Source: Paramacrobiotus metropolitanus
Lineage: Eukaryota; Tardigrada; Eutardigrada; Parachela; Macrobiotidae
Assembly (NCBI RefSeq): GCF_019649055.1
Contig: NW_026570293.1
Span: forward strand, 248,001 to 312,000
Direction: 5' to 3'
Length of the DNA stretch: 64,000 nt
In this document: piece by piece, positions 11,386 to 21,567 of the stretch
How positions within the stretch are numbered: the stretch's first letter is position 1
How the letters are laid out: each line of letters opens with the position of its first letter
Notes under the pieces: model-generated
Seen by the model: the letters and a program-made list of their open reading frames with translations, nothing else
Database searches by the model: none
What the model was told of the DNA's origin: nothing
Program-made: the position numbers and the translations under genes

Positions 11386-11934
11386 AGGGTTCAAAGGTGT
11401 TCACGGTTCAGAGGATACGGTCAATACTAGGCATTACGCCGGTACGAAAAAATGTGTTCGAGGATCAAGTTTTAGGGGTGTTCATGGTTCAGGGGTGTTC
11501 AAACTCGGAGATTCCACTGAAATAAATTATAATAATGTTAGATAATAATGACATGCTCTACGCACAGCGTAGAGAATACCTGGAGATTGATTTTGCTGTG
11601 TACTGACTAGTTCCGTAGACAGCGGTACACATAAGTAGTCAGTACTGAAATACAGGACCTCACTCACACTAGCTGATACAGGAATGCCAACCTCCGCCTA
11701 GATACCCACTACTGCGTTCCCCATGCGAAGGTCACTCAACGCACAAACAGTAACAGATCAAGATGTTAGGCACTTTAATCGAACTTCACTTCAGTCACAT
11801 CGTAACTCTCACACAACCACCGGGGCACATGTGCGGGACTGCGGCTCCCAGGAAAAAAAAATTAAAGACGAACGTGAACTTGGGGAATGGCCGTGTAAAT
11901 AATACAGTTTTTTAACGAAATCTAAGTGACACTC

Positions 11935-12010
11935 AAATACATGCCTTCGATCAGGCTGATTCGATAGACAAACTCATCCCTGCTTTACTTCACTTGTTTA
12001 TTCACCTCAA
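11935..12010 (-). pseudogene. Decayed fragment of an F-box-family last exon
   Basis: The plus strand reads GGCTGATTCGATAGACAAAC, then TCATCC and TTTACTTC. This matches 49465-49515, which lies in the last exon of the minus-strand F-box paralogue, at roughly three positions in four. No splice sites or long frame surround it. Confidence 0.45.
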
Positions 12011-12573
12011 CGTCTACAACGATCAGGACAGGTTCCCGCATTAGGCTGTAGACTAATAATATGCTAGACCAACAATACTTCGTACTGTATGTTAAGTGTT
12101 AACAAACAATTTATATCAGATATTGCAAAGTACAGTTCCGGATGCCGGTTGCAGCGTAATGTATTGCACCACACATGTCTATGCGGGATAGCCGGTGACC
12201 ACTTCTTCATGTTCCTACGACCGCCTCGACGTGATATGGGGGCGCTACAGTCACGAAGCAAAATTCACTGCAACGAAGCAGCTGTGACTTGCTAAATCAG
12301 TCTGCAGAAAACCAGCCAACACAGATCGTTTTGTGTAGCCGGATTTGATATAATTGCGCTTGGCAGATTGCAGTATTCTTGCTCTGAATGCAATACTCCA
12401 GCTCAATGAATTTGACCCAAGAAACAACCTCGAACCTGTATATGTGTACGACTTCTTCGAACCCAAAAGGAGAACGACTTATCGTGCAGGAACCAACCAC
12501 TTCGTAGCCGCACGTGATTGATCTGTTTTCGATTAATTTGACCAGATCAGCCGTCATTGCCCAACTGCTAACG

Positions 12574-13462
12574 ATGAACGCCACACCACGCTACTTTCGC
12601 CAGTTGTTTTCGGGAGCGCGCGAGGTGAACTACGGGAATACGGTGCTGGTGCAGCGCGAGAGCGGCCAGTGGTGGCTGGGATACGTTCAGGATATTGACG
12701 GCGACCTTTACTTCGTAGACTTCGACTCCACCACGATTACGGCCGAGTGGATCCACACCAGCCAGCTGTGGCCGCACTCTCTCTTAGGCAGGAGCGTGTT
12801 ATTCTGGATCGGCTCGTCCGTACACGTGGCGCTGCCAACGGTCGATGGAGGGCCGCTGGTTCTCCGTTCAGGTACAATTACCGACGACGTGTGCTTTCTT
12901 TATTACGTGGTCCGTCTAGACGACGATGCGGTGAACCCTTCTCCCGCGCGCTATTTCGTCGTGCAGCGCAATCAGTGCGTAGAGCACCTGCCACGGACCG
13001 ACTATGAGCCGAGTCTGTTTGCCCGCCGTAACGGGTTCATGTACCGCAAATATGTCATCACCTGGGATAGAGCGGATCTTTTGCGTGATCTGGTTAACCT
13101 GCCCAGGTTCTTGCTACGGTCCAGCCGTATCGCACTGGGCCCGCAAGAACGCTTCTGTGATGCCAGTTGTCAGTTGGAGCGGTACGAGGTGTTGGACGCT
13201 GTTGAATTCTACTGTGCCGGGATGCACCGGATCCTGAACATTGTGAACGAGGTGACTGTGGGGTGTCGGGGTTTTGTACGAGCCGGCTCCGACAGGATCA
13301 CATTCATCTGTGCCGAAATGCACGGTGATGCCACCGGGCGCAGCTTATTCTGGAATGAAGATGCCCTGGTGGAAGCCTGCCAAAACTACGCCATCGAACT
13401 ACAAGCAAATCAAGCGGGCAGTGTTGGAAGCTGTCGTGGGGATGGGTTGCAGTTGAACTTCG
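12574..13462 (+). CDS. Gene B exon 1: Tudor/chromo-like N-terminal part
   Basis: The ATG at 12574 aligns with gene A's start (NATPRYFRQLFSGAREVNYG). An in-frame ATG at 12514 lies upstream without counterpart in gene A, so I prefer 12574. The exon is 889 nt and ends AACTTCG before a GTAAGT donor at 13463, exactly where gene A's exon 1 ends. The next exon of the same gene lies at 45198, beyond the giant retrotransposon. Most of the 296 codons are conserved with gene A and no stops interrupt them, so the coding part is intact despite the insertion. Confidence 0.88.
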
Positions 13463-13845
13463 GTAAGTCGTAATCCAATAACTTAGCAGTGATATGCCCG
13501 ATTAATACGTTGCCTCCTTGCTGTGCGTCGTGTGGAATTGAGGGAAAACGGGTTGACTTTGGATAACTCGACTGATGTACCAGTTAAATTACTAGATCCC
13601 TGTAATTTATTTTTATTTTAAACCGAAGTTTTGCCAGAGGAGTTCTTTAAGAACAAAAAATTCGTAGTCTGAAAACAGTTTTCAAATTTTTGCCAACTGC
13701 GCCGGAACTCTTTTACCGGATCACACTTTAACTCGTAATTTTTTATGCAAAATCTTAGTCAACAGTTGTGACAATTAACTGAAAATAAAGTAAATATTTT
13801 TCTGCGACGTTATTTCAATATACCGTACTCCGGAATCCCAGAACC

Positions 13846-13849
13846 CGAG
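13846..13849. repeat. Target-site duplication CGAG, left copy
   Basis: CGAG directly precedes the TG of the left LTR, and the same four bases follow the CA of the right LTR at 45136-45139. Four to six bp is the usual size for Ty3/gypsy integrases. Confidence 0.85.
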
Positions 13850-14272
13850 TGTGACAGCAGGCGAACAAAGGCTCACGATAGTGAGAAGGCTTTATTGTGG
13901 ATAGCAATAAAGTACAGAGAACCAAAAACACAAAGGCTCGATGTGAGCTGTAGAGTAGAAATCACCGAATCTCAGCTAATGAATGAAAATGAATGGCACA
14001 TCGAGCCATAACATGGGAAAAAGCCTAATGCGGCACTGGGCAGATCCAACACGAGCGAACGAACGCTGATAGGCCGAGATGTGGAAAGGAGGCGTGGCTC
14101 CGCCTACATCGAGGCCGATGATTGGCCGAGACGAAAGGCTGGGCGGAAAGCTGCCTGAGTCGAGGCCGATCTAGCGCTCGACAGCGAGTGCGACTCGGTG
14201 TGAGTCAGCACACCGGAAGCGGGACTGTCGCTGGCTGCCTACTCGTAGGCTGCCATAGCGACTGGCCCAACA
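13850..14272 (-). repeat. 3' LTR of the giant element (423 bp)
   Basis: It begins TGTGACAGCAGG and ends CCCAACA on the plus strand. Compared with the copy at 44714-45135 there is one A-run indel (after GAGAACC) and about five substitutions, all within roughly 35 bp near 13957-13985; the remaining 300 bp look identical. A hairpin CTTTATTG-TGGATAG-CAATAAAG (13890-13912) carries AATAAA on both strands. Next to it is CTCAC-GATA-GTGAG (13872-13885). Being near the U5 end in element orientation, the AATAAA could act as polyadenylation signal. A CCAAT word occurs at about 14119-14125 on the element strand; no TATA box is evident. Confidence 0.95.
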
Positions 14273-15224
14273 TGCCTCTGGGCGGGAGTCCGAGCCCCTG
14301 CGAAGGACCGGCCTCGTACCGCTCCAGTGCCCGCTCCGCACACGACCCTATTGGGGTCGGTGGCTGCGCCTCGGGGGTGTCCGATGACGAAGGTCTCTCG
14401 GTGCCGCGTTCTCCTCCGGACCCGTGGTGGCGATACAACTCACGGCCGAAATCCGAAGGTCGGTCGGTGGTGTTTTGGACCGGTGTAGGCATCTGTTGGT
14501 CGTGTCCGTGACGGCGAAAAAGTAAAAAAAAATAAAGTAATAAAGTATTATTCCATTTCTCTCTCTCTCTAGTAAAAATAACATCACAATTCCTGGTGAG
14601 CAGGTTAGTGAAAAGATCAATAAAATTGAGAACATCATTTCGAGATTAGAAAAAGTAAACTCAAAGTCTTTGGTCCGGGGCTTTGGTCCGGGTGCTCATT
14701 CCGACTAGAGCTGATCCGCTCACGGGGGCTCCAGTCCACAGGATATCCGGCCATCTAGGTCCGAGGCATCAGTTCTCGGGATACCAAGTGGTACCGGTTC
14801 ATTTCACCGAGGGTCGGAGGTTCGACCCTCGAGGGTCAAAGGTTCGACCCTATTAACTTCGGGTAAAGGTACGGATCTCCATTGCCGGGTGTGAAACGGG
14901 CGTGAAACACACTTTCCGACTGGGATCCTCCGGTAAAAGTTCGCTTGGAACCTCCGTTGCCGGGTAAGATAGCTCGTACTTACGTCCAGCCGAGGTTCAT
15001 CGGGTAAGGTTGATAGAGAGGCACCGTCGCATCCGCGAATACCGTAAGGTACCCTTCTCTGAGTGCAGGATAAGACCTATTGGGTCTATTGGTCGGTGGA
15101 TCCTCCGGGGAAGTCCGGTGATCCGAGGTTCGACCCGGGCAAAACCGTTATTTTGTATCCTGTCGCCTATTGGGCAACAAGGACCGGTTAACGCCTGGTC
15201 TCCATAGGGTTGAATAGTCGATAG

Positions 15225-15261
15225 ACGTGGTTTACACTGCACTGTGCAGTGTAAACCACGT
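15225..15261. repeat. Perfect palindrome, 18-bp arms, 1-bp centre
   Basis: ACGTGGTTTACACTGCAC, then T, then its exact complement. It lies in the noncoding region of the giant element between two constant-loop hairpins. Confidence 0.9.
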
Positions 15262-15890
15262 TCTGGTCCGAATGATGATATGGCCTCTGTACGGGAGTCC
15301 GACCCTGTATCCGGTTGGTTTCAAGGTTTTGAAGTCCGATGGTAGCCTCGGTAACCGAGGGTCAGCTCCGGTTGCAAAATCAGAGTCCAAGCTCAGCCTC
15401 GGTTGCTGAGTCTAAGTCCATTGGCAGCCTCGGTACTCAAGTTAGAGTCCGGGTTGTACCCTCGGCTGCGTTGGTCATTGGATACGGTGATGTTCCGCTC
15501 GGCTGACAATCCTGAATTCGTCTCCCGTCACCTATTGGGTAACTCGGAGAGGATGATTGCCGAGATTCGGAGGGTCTAAGGCTCCGAGTCCGAGGGTCGG
15601 GGGTTCCGAGCCTCGGTATCCGACGGTCTGATGGTCGTTTCATCGAGGGTCTCGCCGGTAAGGTAAAGTTGCTGCCCGAGGCAGCCTCCGTGTCCGGGGT
15701 AGCCTCGGTGGTGAGGTAGTCAGCATCCGCTAAGGCTGGTCCAAAGGCATTCTGCCCGGGCAAAAACCCTTTTTAACGTCTCCCGTCACCTATTGGGTAA
15801 CATGGAGAGGGTCAATGCCGCTGGACAGGGTCCGAACAAGTATCCGAGGGTCAATTAGCCTCGGTGTCCAGGGGTCCAAGCCTCGGTAAC

Positions 15891-15923
15891 GAGACTGGCC
15901 CAACATGCTCTGGTGGGAGTCCG
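15891..15923 (-). repeat. Internal copy of the LTR/internal junction
   Basis: GACTGGCCCAACATG followed by CTCTGG and GGGAGTCCG repeats the sequence spanning the 3' LTR border at 14260-14292 with two small gaps. On the element strand it is a second polypurine-site-plus-U3-start, 1.6 kb inside the border. Confidence 0.75.
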
Positions 15924-18254
15924 CTTGATGCTGGGAGATGTCCACCGGGTGACTAGCAAAATCATGCAAAAGAGGCTCCTCGGCGGCTGCATAAGGCCTA
16001 ATTGGGTCAAAGCTGCGAGGTAGGCACTCTAAGTTTTAAAGACGGAATCCGTGCTGGTCCGTTCCTCGGCTGATCCCGTGCTTCCACTTAGGCGGAAACA
16101 CCCGGGATGCCGGAATATAGGGCTAAAGGCCTATTGGGCCTGTTGGCGTAGTTATAGACGTCCGTGGCCTCCTTCTGAGCGTGCAGTCGTGCCGGACTCA
16201 TGAATCCTCTGCCGGGCTGTTATAGCTCTTCAGGGGATTCATGAGTGCCCTAACGTCCTGGTGCATCCTTCCGGTGACCACGGTCCGATTCACGGTGAAA
16301 TGGTCATGCCGGTCACTCATACCATTACTCCAACACAGCGTTGTGCGTAGGGGTGAGGGCATGAGTGTGCCCTAATGTCCCACTTCTTCCGTTCCGTTCC
16401 GGGGGTGGAAGGGAGGCCTATTGGGCCTCGATGGGGATCCACAGTAAGGTAGAGATCGTGGTTGATCTGCGGCACTTGACATGGTAACAGGTCGTGGTTG
16501 TACGCGATCTGCGCGCGATCTGCGAAGGCTTGCATCCTCCGATGGTCCTTCTGCCGGAGGGACAGGCCGGTGGAGCGAAGCGGATCGCGCCGCGCAGCAC
16601 CGTCCCGTCGCTTTTCGTACGACGGATTCCGCCGGAGTTATGCTGCCGAGGCCTATTGGGCTCTCGTGCTGACTTCAAGTGGAGGTCAGTCAGCTATTAC
16701 TCCGATTCCCGGGGTGTCCATGGGTCTGTTGGCAAACACGTTGCTGAAGATTGCGGTGGCTTCTTCGGGAACATGTTAGCGGAATCCTCCTGGATTAGGT
16801 TCCGGAAATTGGTCATATGGGTTCACTGACCGAGGGGGTATTTCTTCCGAGGTCGGCGTAATCCGTACTCCATTAAAGGTTCGAGTCGTGCGGATCGGGT
16901 TGTCAGGGGATATGGCTTCCTGTACCACACGGTCCGCATTCGGTTGAGGGATGGGAGCCTATTGGGCTCGGAGGGTTAGAGTTATGGAACTGGAGTTCCA
17001 CCGGGTCCTTCTGCCGGCTGGGTGCGAGCAGGAGTATCCAGCAGATCATGCTGGGAACTTCTGTCCGACCTCCTTACGTGCGAAGGGTCCGATACTGGGG
17101 CTGTCACCAGGGCCTTGCTGATATAGGACGTTTTCGCTGCCCATATCCACGAGGTCCCGGCTGGTAAGGTTCGAGGGTAAGAGCCTATTGGGCTCTACAG
17201 TCCGAGTTACGGAACTGATCCGCCGGGAGTCCTCTGTCGGAGGGACCTGAACAGGGACAACTGTGTTGTGCGCAGTTGTGCTTGTCCAGTCGCTATTCGT
17301 ACGATTCGTCCCGGTGTGACGTCCCTTGGTTCACACTTTTATCCGGGGGTCAGCCTCCAGGATCCTTCTGCCGGAGGGGCTGACGAGAGATGAACTGTGT
17401 TGTCACAGTTCGCCGCTAGCCAGCCGCTATTCGTGCGATTCATCCCGGTGAACTGAGGTCTTTCTTCGGGTTCGACCCTTCCAATCAGAGGGTCGGAGGG
17501 TCGGACATCGGGGTATCCCTATTGGGGTCTACTCCCTAAGTCAATGGTGGGTCGGGATTCTACCACGCCCTATGATGTTCCCTTTTAGCTCCGGGGATAG
17601 CAGGTCGGCGGAGTCGCTGATCCAGCTGGAGCCAGCTAACCGTCGGGGGTCGGCTAACCCTTTAGTTCGGTTGCATCCCCTCGCTTTTTGGCTCGGTTCG
17701 CCTCCTGTCATTGTCGCCGGAGACCGGAACATTCCGTCCGGTTCATCCAGGGGAAACCTGGGGAGACGTCCGGTACGGTTCAGGTTGAACTCGTACTTAT
17801 CGGGTCTATCCGAGGGATCCATCCGAGGCTCGATTCCAGAGTCTTCTGCCGGAGTGGATTATCCGTGCAGAGCAGAAGGTCATCCTGATCTGCGCGGAGA
17901 AACCGCCTTTCGTGCGAAGGTCCGGACTAACGTGGTTTAGGAGGCTTCTCTTCCAGAACTACGGTAGTCCGAGGGTTGCCGGTTCGGTCTTCCTCTATTG
18001 ACGACGAGGTCGGAGTTTCTGCCTCAGTCGTCCGCAGGGGATTAGGCTCCGCTAACTTCTGGCGGCCTATTGGGCTCCTTCCCTCGGAACCTATTGGGTT
18101 CACAAGGTAGTTGTCGGGCCTTTCGTGAGGTGAAATCCGGTCAGGTCCACTTCTTTGGACTCTGTCTTTCGATCCGAGGTATTTCCGTTCCCGCGATGTG
18201 GGTGATATCGCTCCCCGCGTCGGAGGGACGGAACTTAGAATATTCATTCACAGG

Positions 18255-18516
18255 TGGAGGCCTATTGGGCCTCATACCCCGGAGCCTTTAGGGTCCGGTG
18301 AGGTGTCGAGCAATCTGCTCGGATCGAAGACAGTTCGCATTCTGCTTCCGCTGCCGTTGTTCAGCAATGGATTGGAGCTATGTAAGATATAGGAACCGAA
18401 GTTCCTATATGATGCCGAAGTCTGGATCCTTCTGCAGATGGAGGCCTATTGGGCCTCATACCCCGGAGCCTTTAGGGTCCGGTGAGGTATCGAGCAGTCT
18501 GCTCGGATCGAAAGAC
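18255..18516. repeat. 77-bp direct repeat pair within the noncoding region
   Basis: 18255-18331 and 18439-18516 share TGGAGGCC, the TATTG-loop hairpin, ACCCCGGAGCCTTTAGGGTC and CTGCTCGGATCGAA with about three differences. Between them lies a 24-bp hairpin with loop CGAA (18387-18410). Confidence 0.85.
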
Positions 18517-19016
18517 AGGTTGGTCAATCGTGGTTAGATGCGGTCTGCAGGTTGCCTTCCTCACTGAGATCACCACGGACAGCCGTACTTGTGGCTGACT
18601 CTGTAACTTCTTAATGGTAGCAGATGTGGTTAGGACTGCGGTCTGCAGGAGGATAAGGTCGTGGTTAAGGCTATAATCTGCGGGGTGATGAAGATTGGCT
18701 CGGTGAAAGATATCCCCCGGGCCGTTTGGACGCAATACCAGGTCAGGTCTACCGCCGTATCCCTTATTGAGGGTCCGGTTTAGGTAGCTAATCGTGGTTA
18801 ATGCGATCTGCGCTGGTGTTGGACGGTGTCCCTTGTTGAGGGTCCGGCTTGGTAGCAGATGTGGTTTAACGAGCTGTAAAGTGGTTGGCCAACGATCTGT
18901 GGCTCCACAGACTGAATTCCGTCAATGGGATACGTCTCTATTGGAGACGTCGTCATGTCCATTTGACCGGTTTTACGGTTAGCCTAACCCTATTGGGGTC
19001 CAGCTACCGGTCTCTT

Positions 19017-21332
19017 TTATTCCAAGTCCACGTTGACCGGGGCTCCACCACCGAAGTGGGAACCTTCCGAGTCATCGTCCTTATCCCGTTCCCGTCGTTC
19101 TGGGTGGTTCGAGGATCTAGCCTCCTGGGTACAGGTTGACTGCGATTCCGAGGCTTCCTGTCCGGGCTTTTCAGCTTTGGTTCGGCGGGCTTCGCGTCTT
19201 CGGCGGTTCCTGCCCGAGGATGATGAACCTGGCCACATGTTATACCGGTAGGATGACTTGCCCTCGGGCATCGGTGGTGATGTGAACCCGGGTGGCAAGT
19301 GGCGATGGGTCCGGCACCATTCCGAGAGGGTCGAGGCTTCGTCGACGTCCTTTTCCTCGTCCGGATGGTACTGATATTCCTTATACCATCGCTCTGCCGT
19401 CATCAAGAAGTCACGTAGCCATAATCCCACCACTGTGTCTCGCATCGGCGCGCTCAGCTGGGCCACCGCCGTCCGAAGTCGGGGCGGAATGTTGTTATTC
19501 CGGTACGCGCAGTACAGGGTGTAATGGCTGTGATGGTGGCCAAGTCGGGCCGCGAAGATCAGTCGCAAGGCTGTCTGGAAGGCCAACGGAGCGTCTCCCC
19601 GGGCTTCTGGTTCGATGTTGCCAAGGTATTCGGGCAAGCCCTGGGCCGCTCTGGCTGCAGTGATCACCATGGCTGCTTGTGCCTCGGTGAGTACGAACTG
19701 CGCCACCCATTCCGTGTGGTCCGTGATCTCCCGTTCCGAAGAAAACAACGGGAGCTGGCTCAGTTGAGACCAATCCAAGTGGTCAAGTGGCAATCCCAAA
19801 GTCGCTGGGTCGGTTGTGCTAGGCAAACCGTTCGTCCGGTAGTATGGGAATCCGATGCCATAGGACAGCCGATCGTGCATCTCAAAGTCCTCGGACCATT
19901 GCCGATGTTCGAACATCTGTTGGTATCCGGAATGGTCGAGGAAAATCCGAAGGTCATTGACCAGGTGCCAGATTTGGTTTCGTCGATCCTCCCGGTACTG
20001 CATAGTGCCCATGATATAGTTCGTCCGTTCCGTCGGGTGTGGAATTTCCACTGCAATACCCTGTCGGCGCGCGTGGTCGTACCGAGGGTCATGCTGGCCA
20101 GGCACTACTGGTTCCGGATCTGGTAATGGACGCTGTTGCACTGGCAGCTGGTCCAGCTGCTCCAAAGGTGGGGGTGGTCGCAGGGCTGGGTGTCGAGCCG
20201 TCTGGTGTCGGGCCACAGGCTGCGTGAAGTTACGCCGGGACTTGCTGTTGGAGTCCACGACGAGCCCGGTATCCTCCGAACCGGATCGCTTGCCGGGGGA
20301 GGGTCGGGTCCGATCCTTCGAAGGCTGTTCATCTGGCCTATGTTGAGCCTCCAGCTTGTGTCGTAGGTCCCTTCCCAGCCTATGACGCAGGTCACCGGGT
20401 GCCAAGTCCGACACACTCTGGGTTCTGCGGTTAGACGGAGTGGACCCTATTGGGGTCACTGCTGCCGTCGCTGGTGGTTCTGCCGATCGAACCACTGGTT
20501 GGGCCGGGGGCTGCAAGGGTGTGCTGTCCATTTGCTGGGGTGAGCCACCTTCTTGTGGGGCTACCAGCTGCTGTTCTACCTGGCTCCGCTGAATTGCCGG
20601 CAGAGCCTCCGTTTGTTGGGGGTCGAGGATTTGGGCCATATATTGTCGGCCGTCAGGTCCGGTGAGTGTTACCGTCAACCCAGTAAGTGGGGCGGGGCCG
20701 GCCTGGAACGCGTCTTGAAGGCTGGACGTTTTTAGGGTCCGATCCGGATTCAGCACGTCCATGTCAAGAGGTGCTGAGGGCTCATCCGGGAACCTTTTGG
20801 GTTCCGCCATGAGCCTAGCCTGTAAGTCGCCGGCTACGCCTAAGATGGGATTCTTGTTCTCCTTCGGGCGTGTCCGTTTTTCGTGCTCACGCTGGGCCTT
20901 AGCGATCCGTCGGTCGGCTGCCTCTATTTCTCGGCGATCATCCTCGCGCTCCTGCTCTCGTCGTTGTTCACGGGCATGGACCAATCGGGCGTTGTCCGGG
21001 ACTGCTGGGGTGTTATCCCAGCCGGGCTCGTGGGTACGTCTGCGGTAGCGCTGCATGTCCCACATGTAGAGCAATTGTCGACCGTCCAACTCATCGAGGA
21101 TGCGGCTATTATGGATGGCGTGCATATAAGCACTCAAGTTCCCGGTGACGACCTGGACGTACAGGGCATTGGCCTGGTCCCGTCGTGTGACTCTGTGATC
21201 CCCGGCTTGTCTGTCCAAGTGTCGTAACAGGCATTCCGCACAGGGTTGGCGTGTCCGAGGAGAGTTGTTATTGGCCTTGCACGCCTGGCAATCCGGGTCG
21301 TAGGCTTCCGTTCGGGGCTGGGAAGGCTGTGG
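19017..21332 (-). CDS. Giant-element ORF of about 770 codons after the 2,996-codon ORF, unknown function
   Basis: The frame is open on the minus strand from 21332 (stop at 21333-21335) to 19017. It has no ATG near its 5' end, so it probably starts by splicing; CCACAG at 21327-21332 is a reasonable acceptor. The first 30 residues contain C-x2-C-x12-C-x2-C, a probable zinc ribbon. A charged helix (EQRREQEREDDRREIEAADR) follows, then a Pro/Gln-rich middle. A folded-looking part (about 400-640) contains WHLVNDLRIFLDHSGY and LRLIFAARLGHHHSHY, and the C-terminus is Arg- and Ser-rich. No signal peptide or membrane segment is visible, so it is not an envelope protein. I do not recognise the family. 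Confidence 0.7.
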   Translation of the reverse strand, partial: PQPSQPRTEAYDPDCQACKANNNSPRTRQPCAECLLRHLDRQAGDHRVTRRDQANALYVQVVTGNLSAYMHAIHNSRILDELDGRQLLYMWDMQRYRRRTHEPGWDNTPAVPDNARLVHAREQRREQEREDDRREIEAADRRIAKAQREHEKRTRPKENKNPILGVAGDLQARLMAEPKRFPDEPSAPLDMDVLNPDRTLKTSSLQDAFQAGPAPLTGLTVTLTGPDGRQYMAQILDPQQTEALPAIQRSQVEQQLVAPQEGGSPQQMDSTPLQPPAQPVVRSAEPPATAAVTPIGSTPSNRRTQSVSDLAPGDLRHRLGRDLRHKLEAQHRPDEQPSKDRTRPSPGKRSGSEDTGLVVDSNSKSRRNFTQPVARHQTARHPALRPPPPLEQLDQLPVQQRPLPDPEPVVPGQHDPRYDHARRQGIAVEIPHPTERTNYIMGTMQYREDRRNQIWHLVNDLRIFLDHSGYQQMFEHRQWSEDFEMHDRLSYGIGFPYYRTNGLPSTTDPATLGLPLDHLDWSQLSQLPLFSSEREITDHTEWVAQFVLTEAQAAMVITAARAAQGLPEYLGNIEPEARGDAPLAFQTALRLIFAARLGHHHSHYTLYCAYRNNNIPPRLRTAVAQLSAPMRDTVVGLWLRDFLMTAERWYKEYQYHPDEEKDVDEASTLSEWCRTHRHLPPGFTSPPMPEGKSSYRYNMWPGSSSSGRNRRRREARRTKAEKPGQEASESQSTCTQEARSSNHPERRERDKDDDSEGSHFGGGAPVNVDLE

Positions 21333-21567
21333 TCAAAACACTTAACTTAATATTGTTAAGTTATTTTTGTTTTTAAACCTTTTGGGTCATTACGTAAACC
21401 TATTGGGTTAAACGTTCTACGGTTAGATGTAAGCTTAAACGGTCGGGTACGGTCAGGTCTTGTCCGATCCTTTCCTTTCTCGCCTATTGGGCAAGAGAGA
21501 CATCCCCGTTACGGAGGTTATAGGGTCTCGCCTATTGGGCAAGGAACCTCCGATGATGTATTTCCGT

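Larger units (their letters stand above)
10653..12573. other. Intergenic region between genes A and B
   Basis: Apart from a solo LTR (10999-11385) and a decayed fragment of an F-box-family exon (about 11935-12010), I see no genes. Short G/T-rich direct repeats of GGGTGTTCAxGGTTCAG occur at about 11395-11505. Confidence 0.5.
14273..19016 (-). other. 4.7-kb structured noncoding region before the 3' LTR
   Basis: No frame here looks protein-like. The region is dense in constant-loop hairpins (for example 14343-14359, 15073-15087, 15521-15550, 16127-16141, 16413-16429, 16955-16969, 17180-17196, 18087-18101, 18257-18273, 18441-18457). It also has a 37-bp perfect palindrome (15225-15261), six copies of a GTGGTT..CTGC word, and a 77-bp direct duplication (18255-18331 and 18439-18516). 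A purine tract on the element strand at 14556-14572 is the best run of purines, but it is 290 bp from the LTR. Next to the LTR there is only AGAGGCA, so the polypurine primer is weak or unconventional. Confidence 0.8.

Noticed and set aside
14122-14511. Open frames over the left LTR and adjacent DNA
   Set aside because: They cross the LTR border, have no family features and use composition set by the hairpin repeats; shadow frames.
14556-14572. Purine tract as the polypurine primer
   Set aside because: It lies about 290 bp from the LTR edge, whereas plus-strand primers abut the LTR; kept only as a remark.
14815-15135. Repeated GGTTCGACCC words like a tRNA T-arm
   Set aside because: No acceptor stem, anticodon arm or D-arm can be placed around them, so they are repeats of the element's common words, not tRNA genes.
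19017-21332. Envelope gene of a retrovirus-like element
   Set aside because: Position would fit, but there is no signal peptide, membrane anchor, fusion peptide or Cys pattern of a surface protein.
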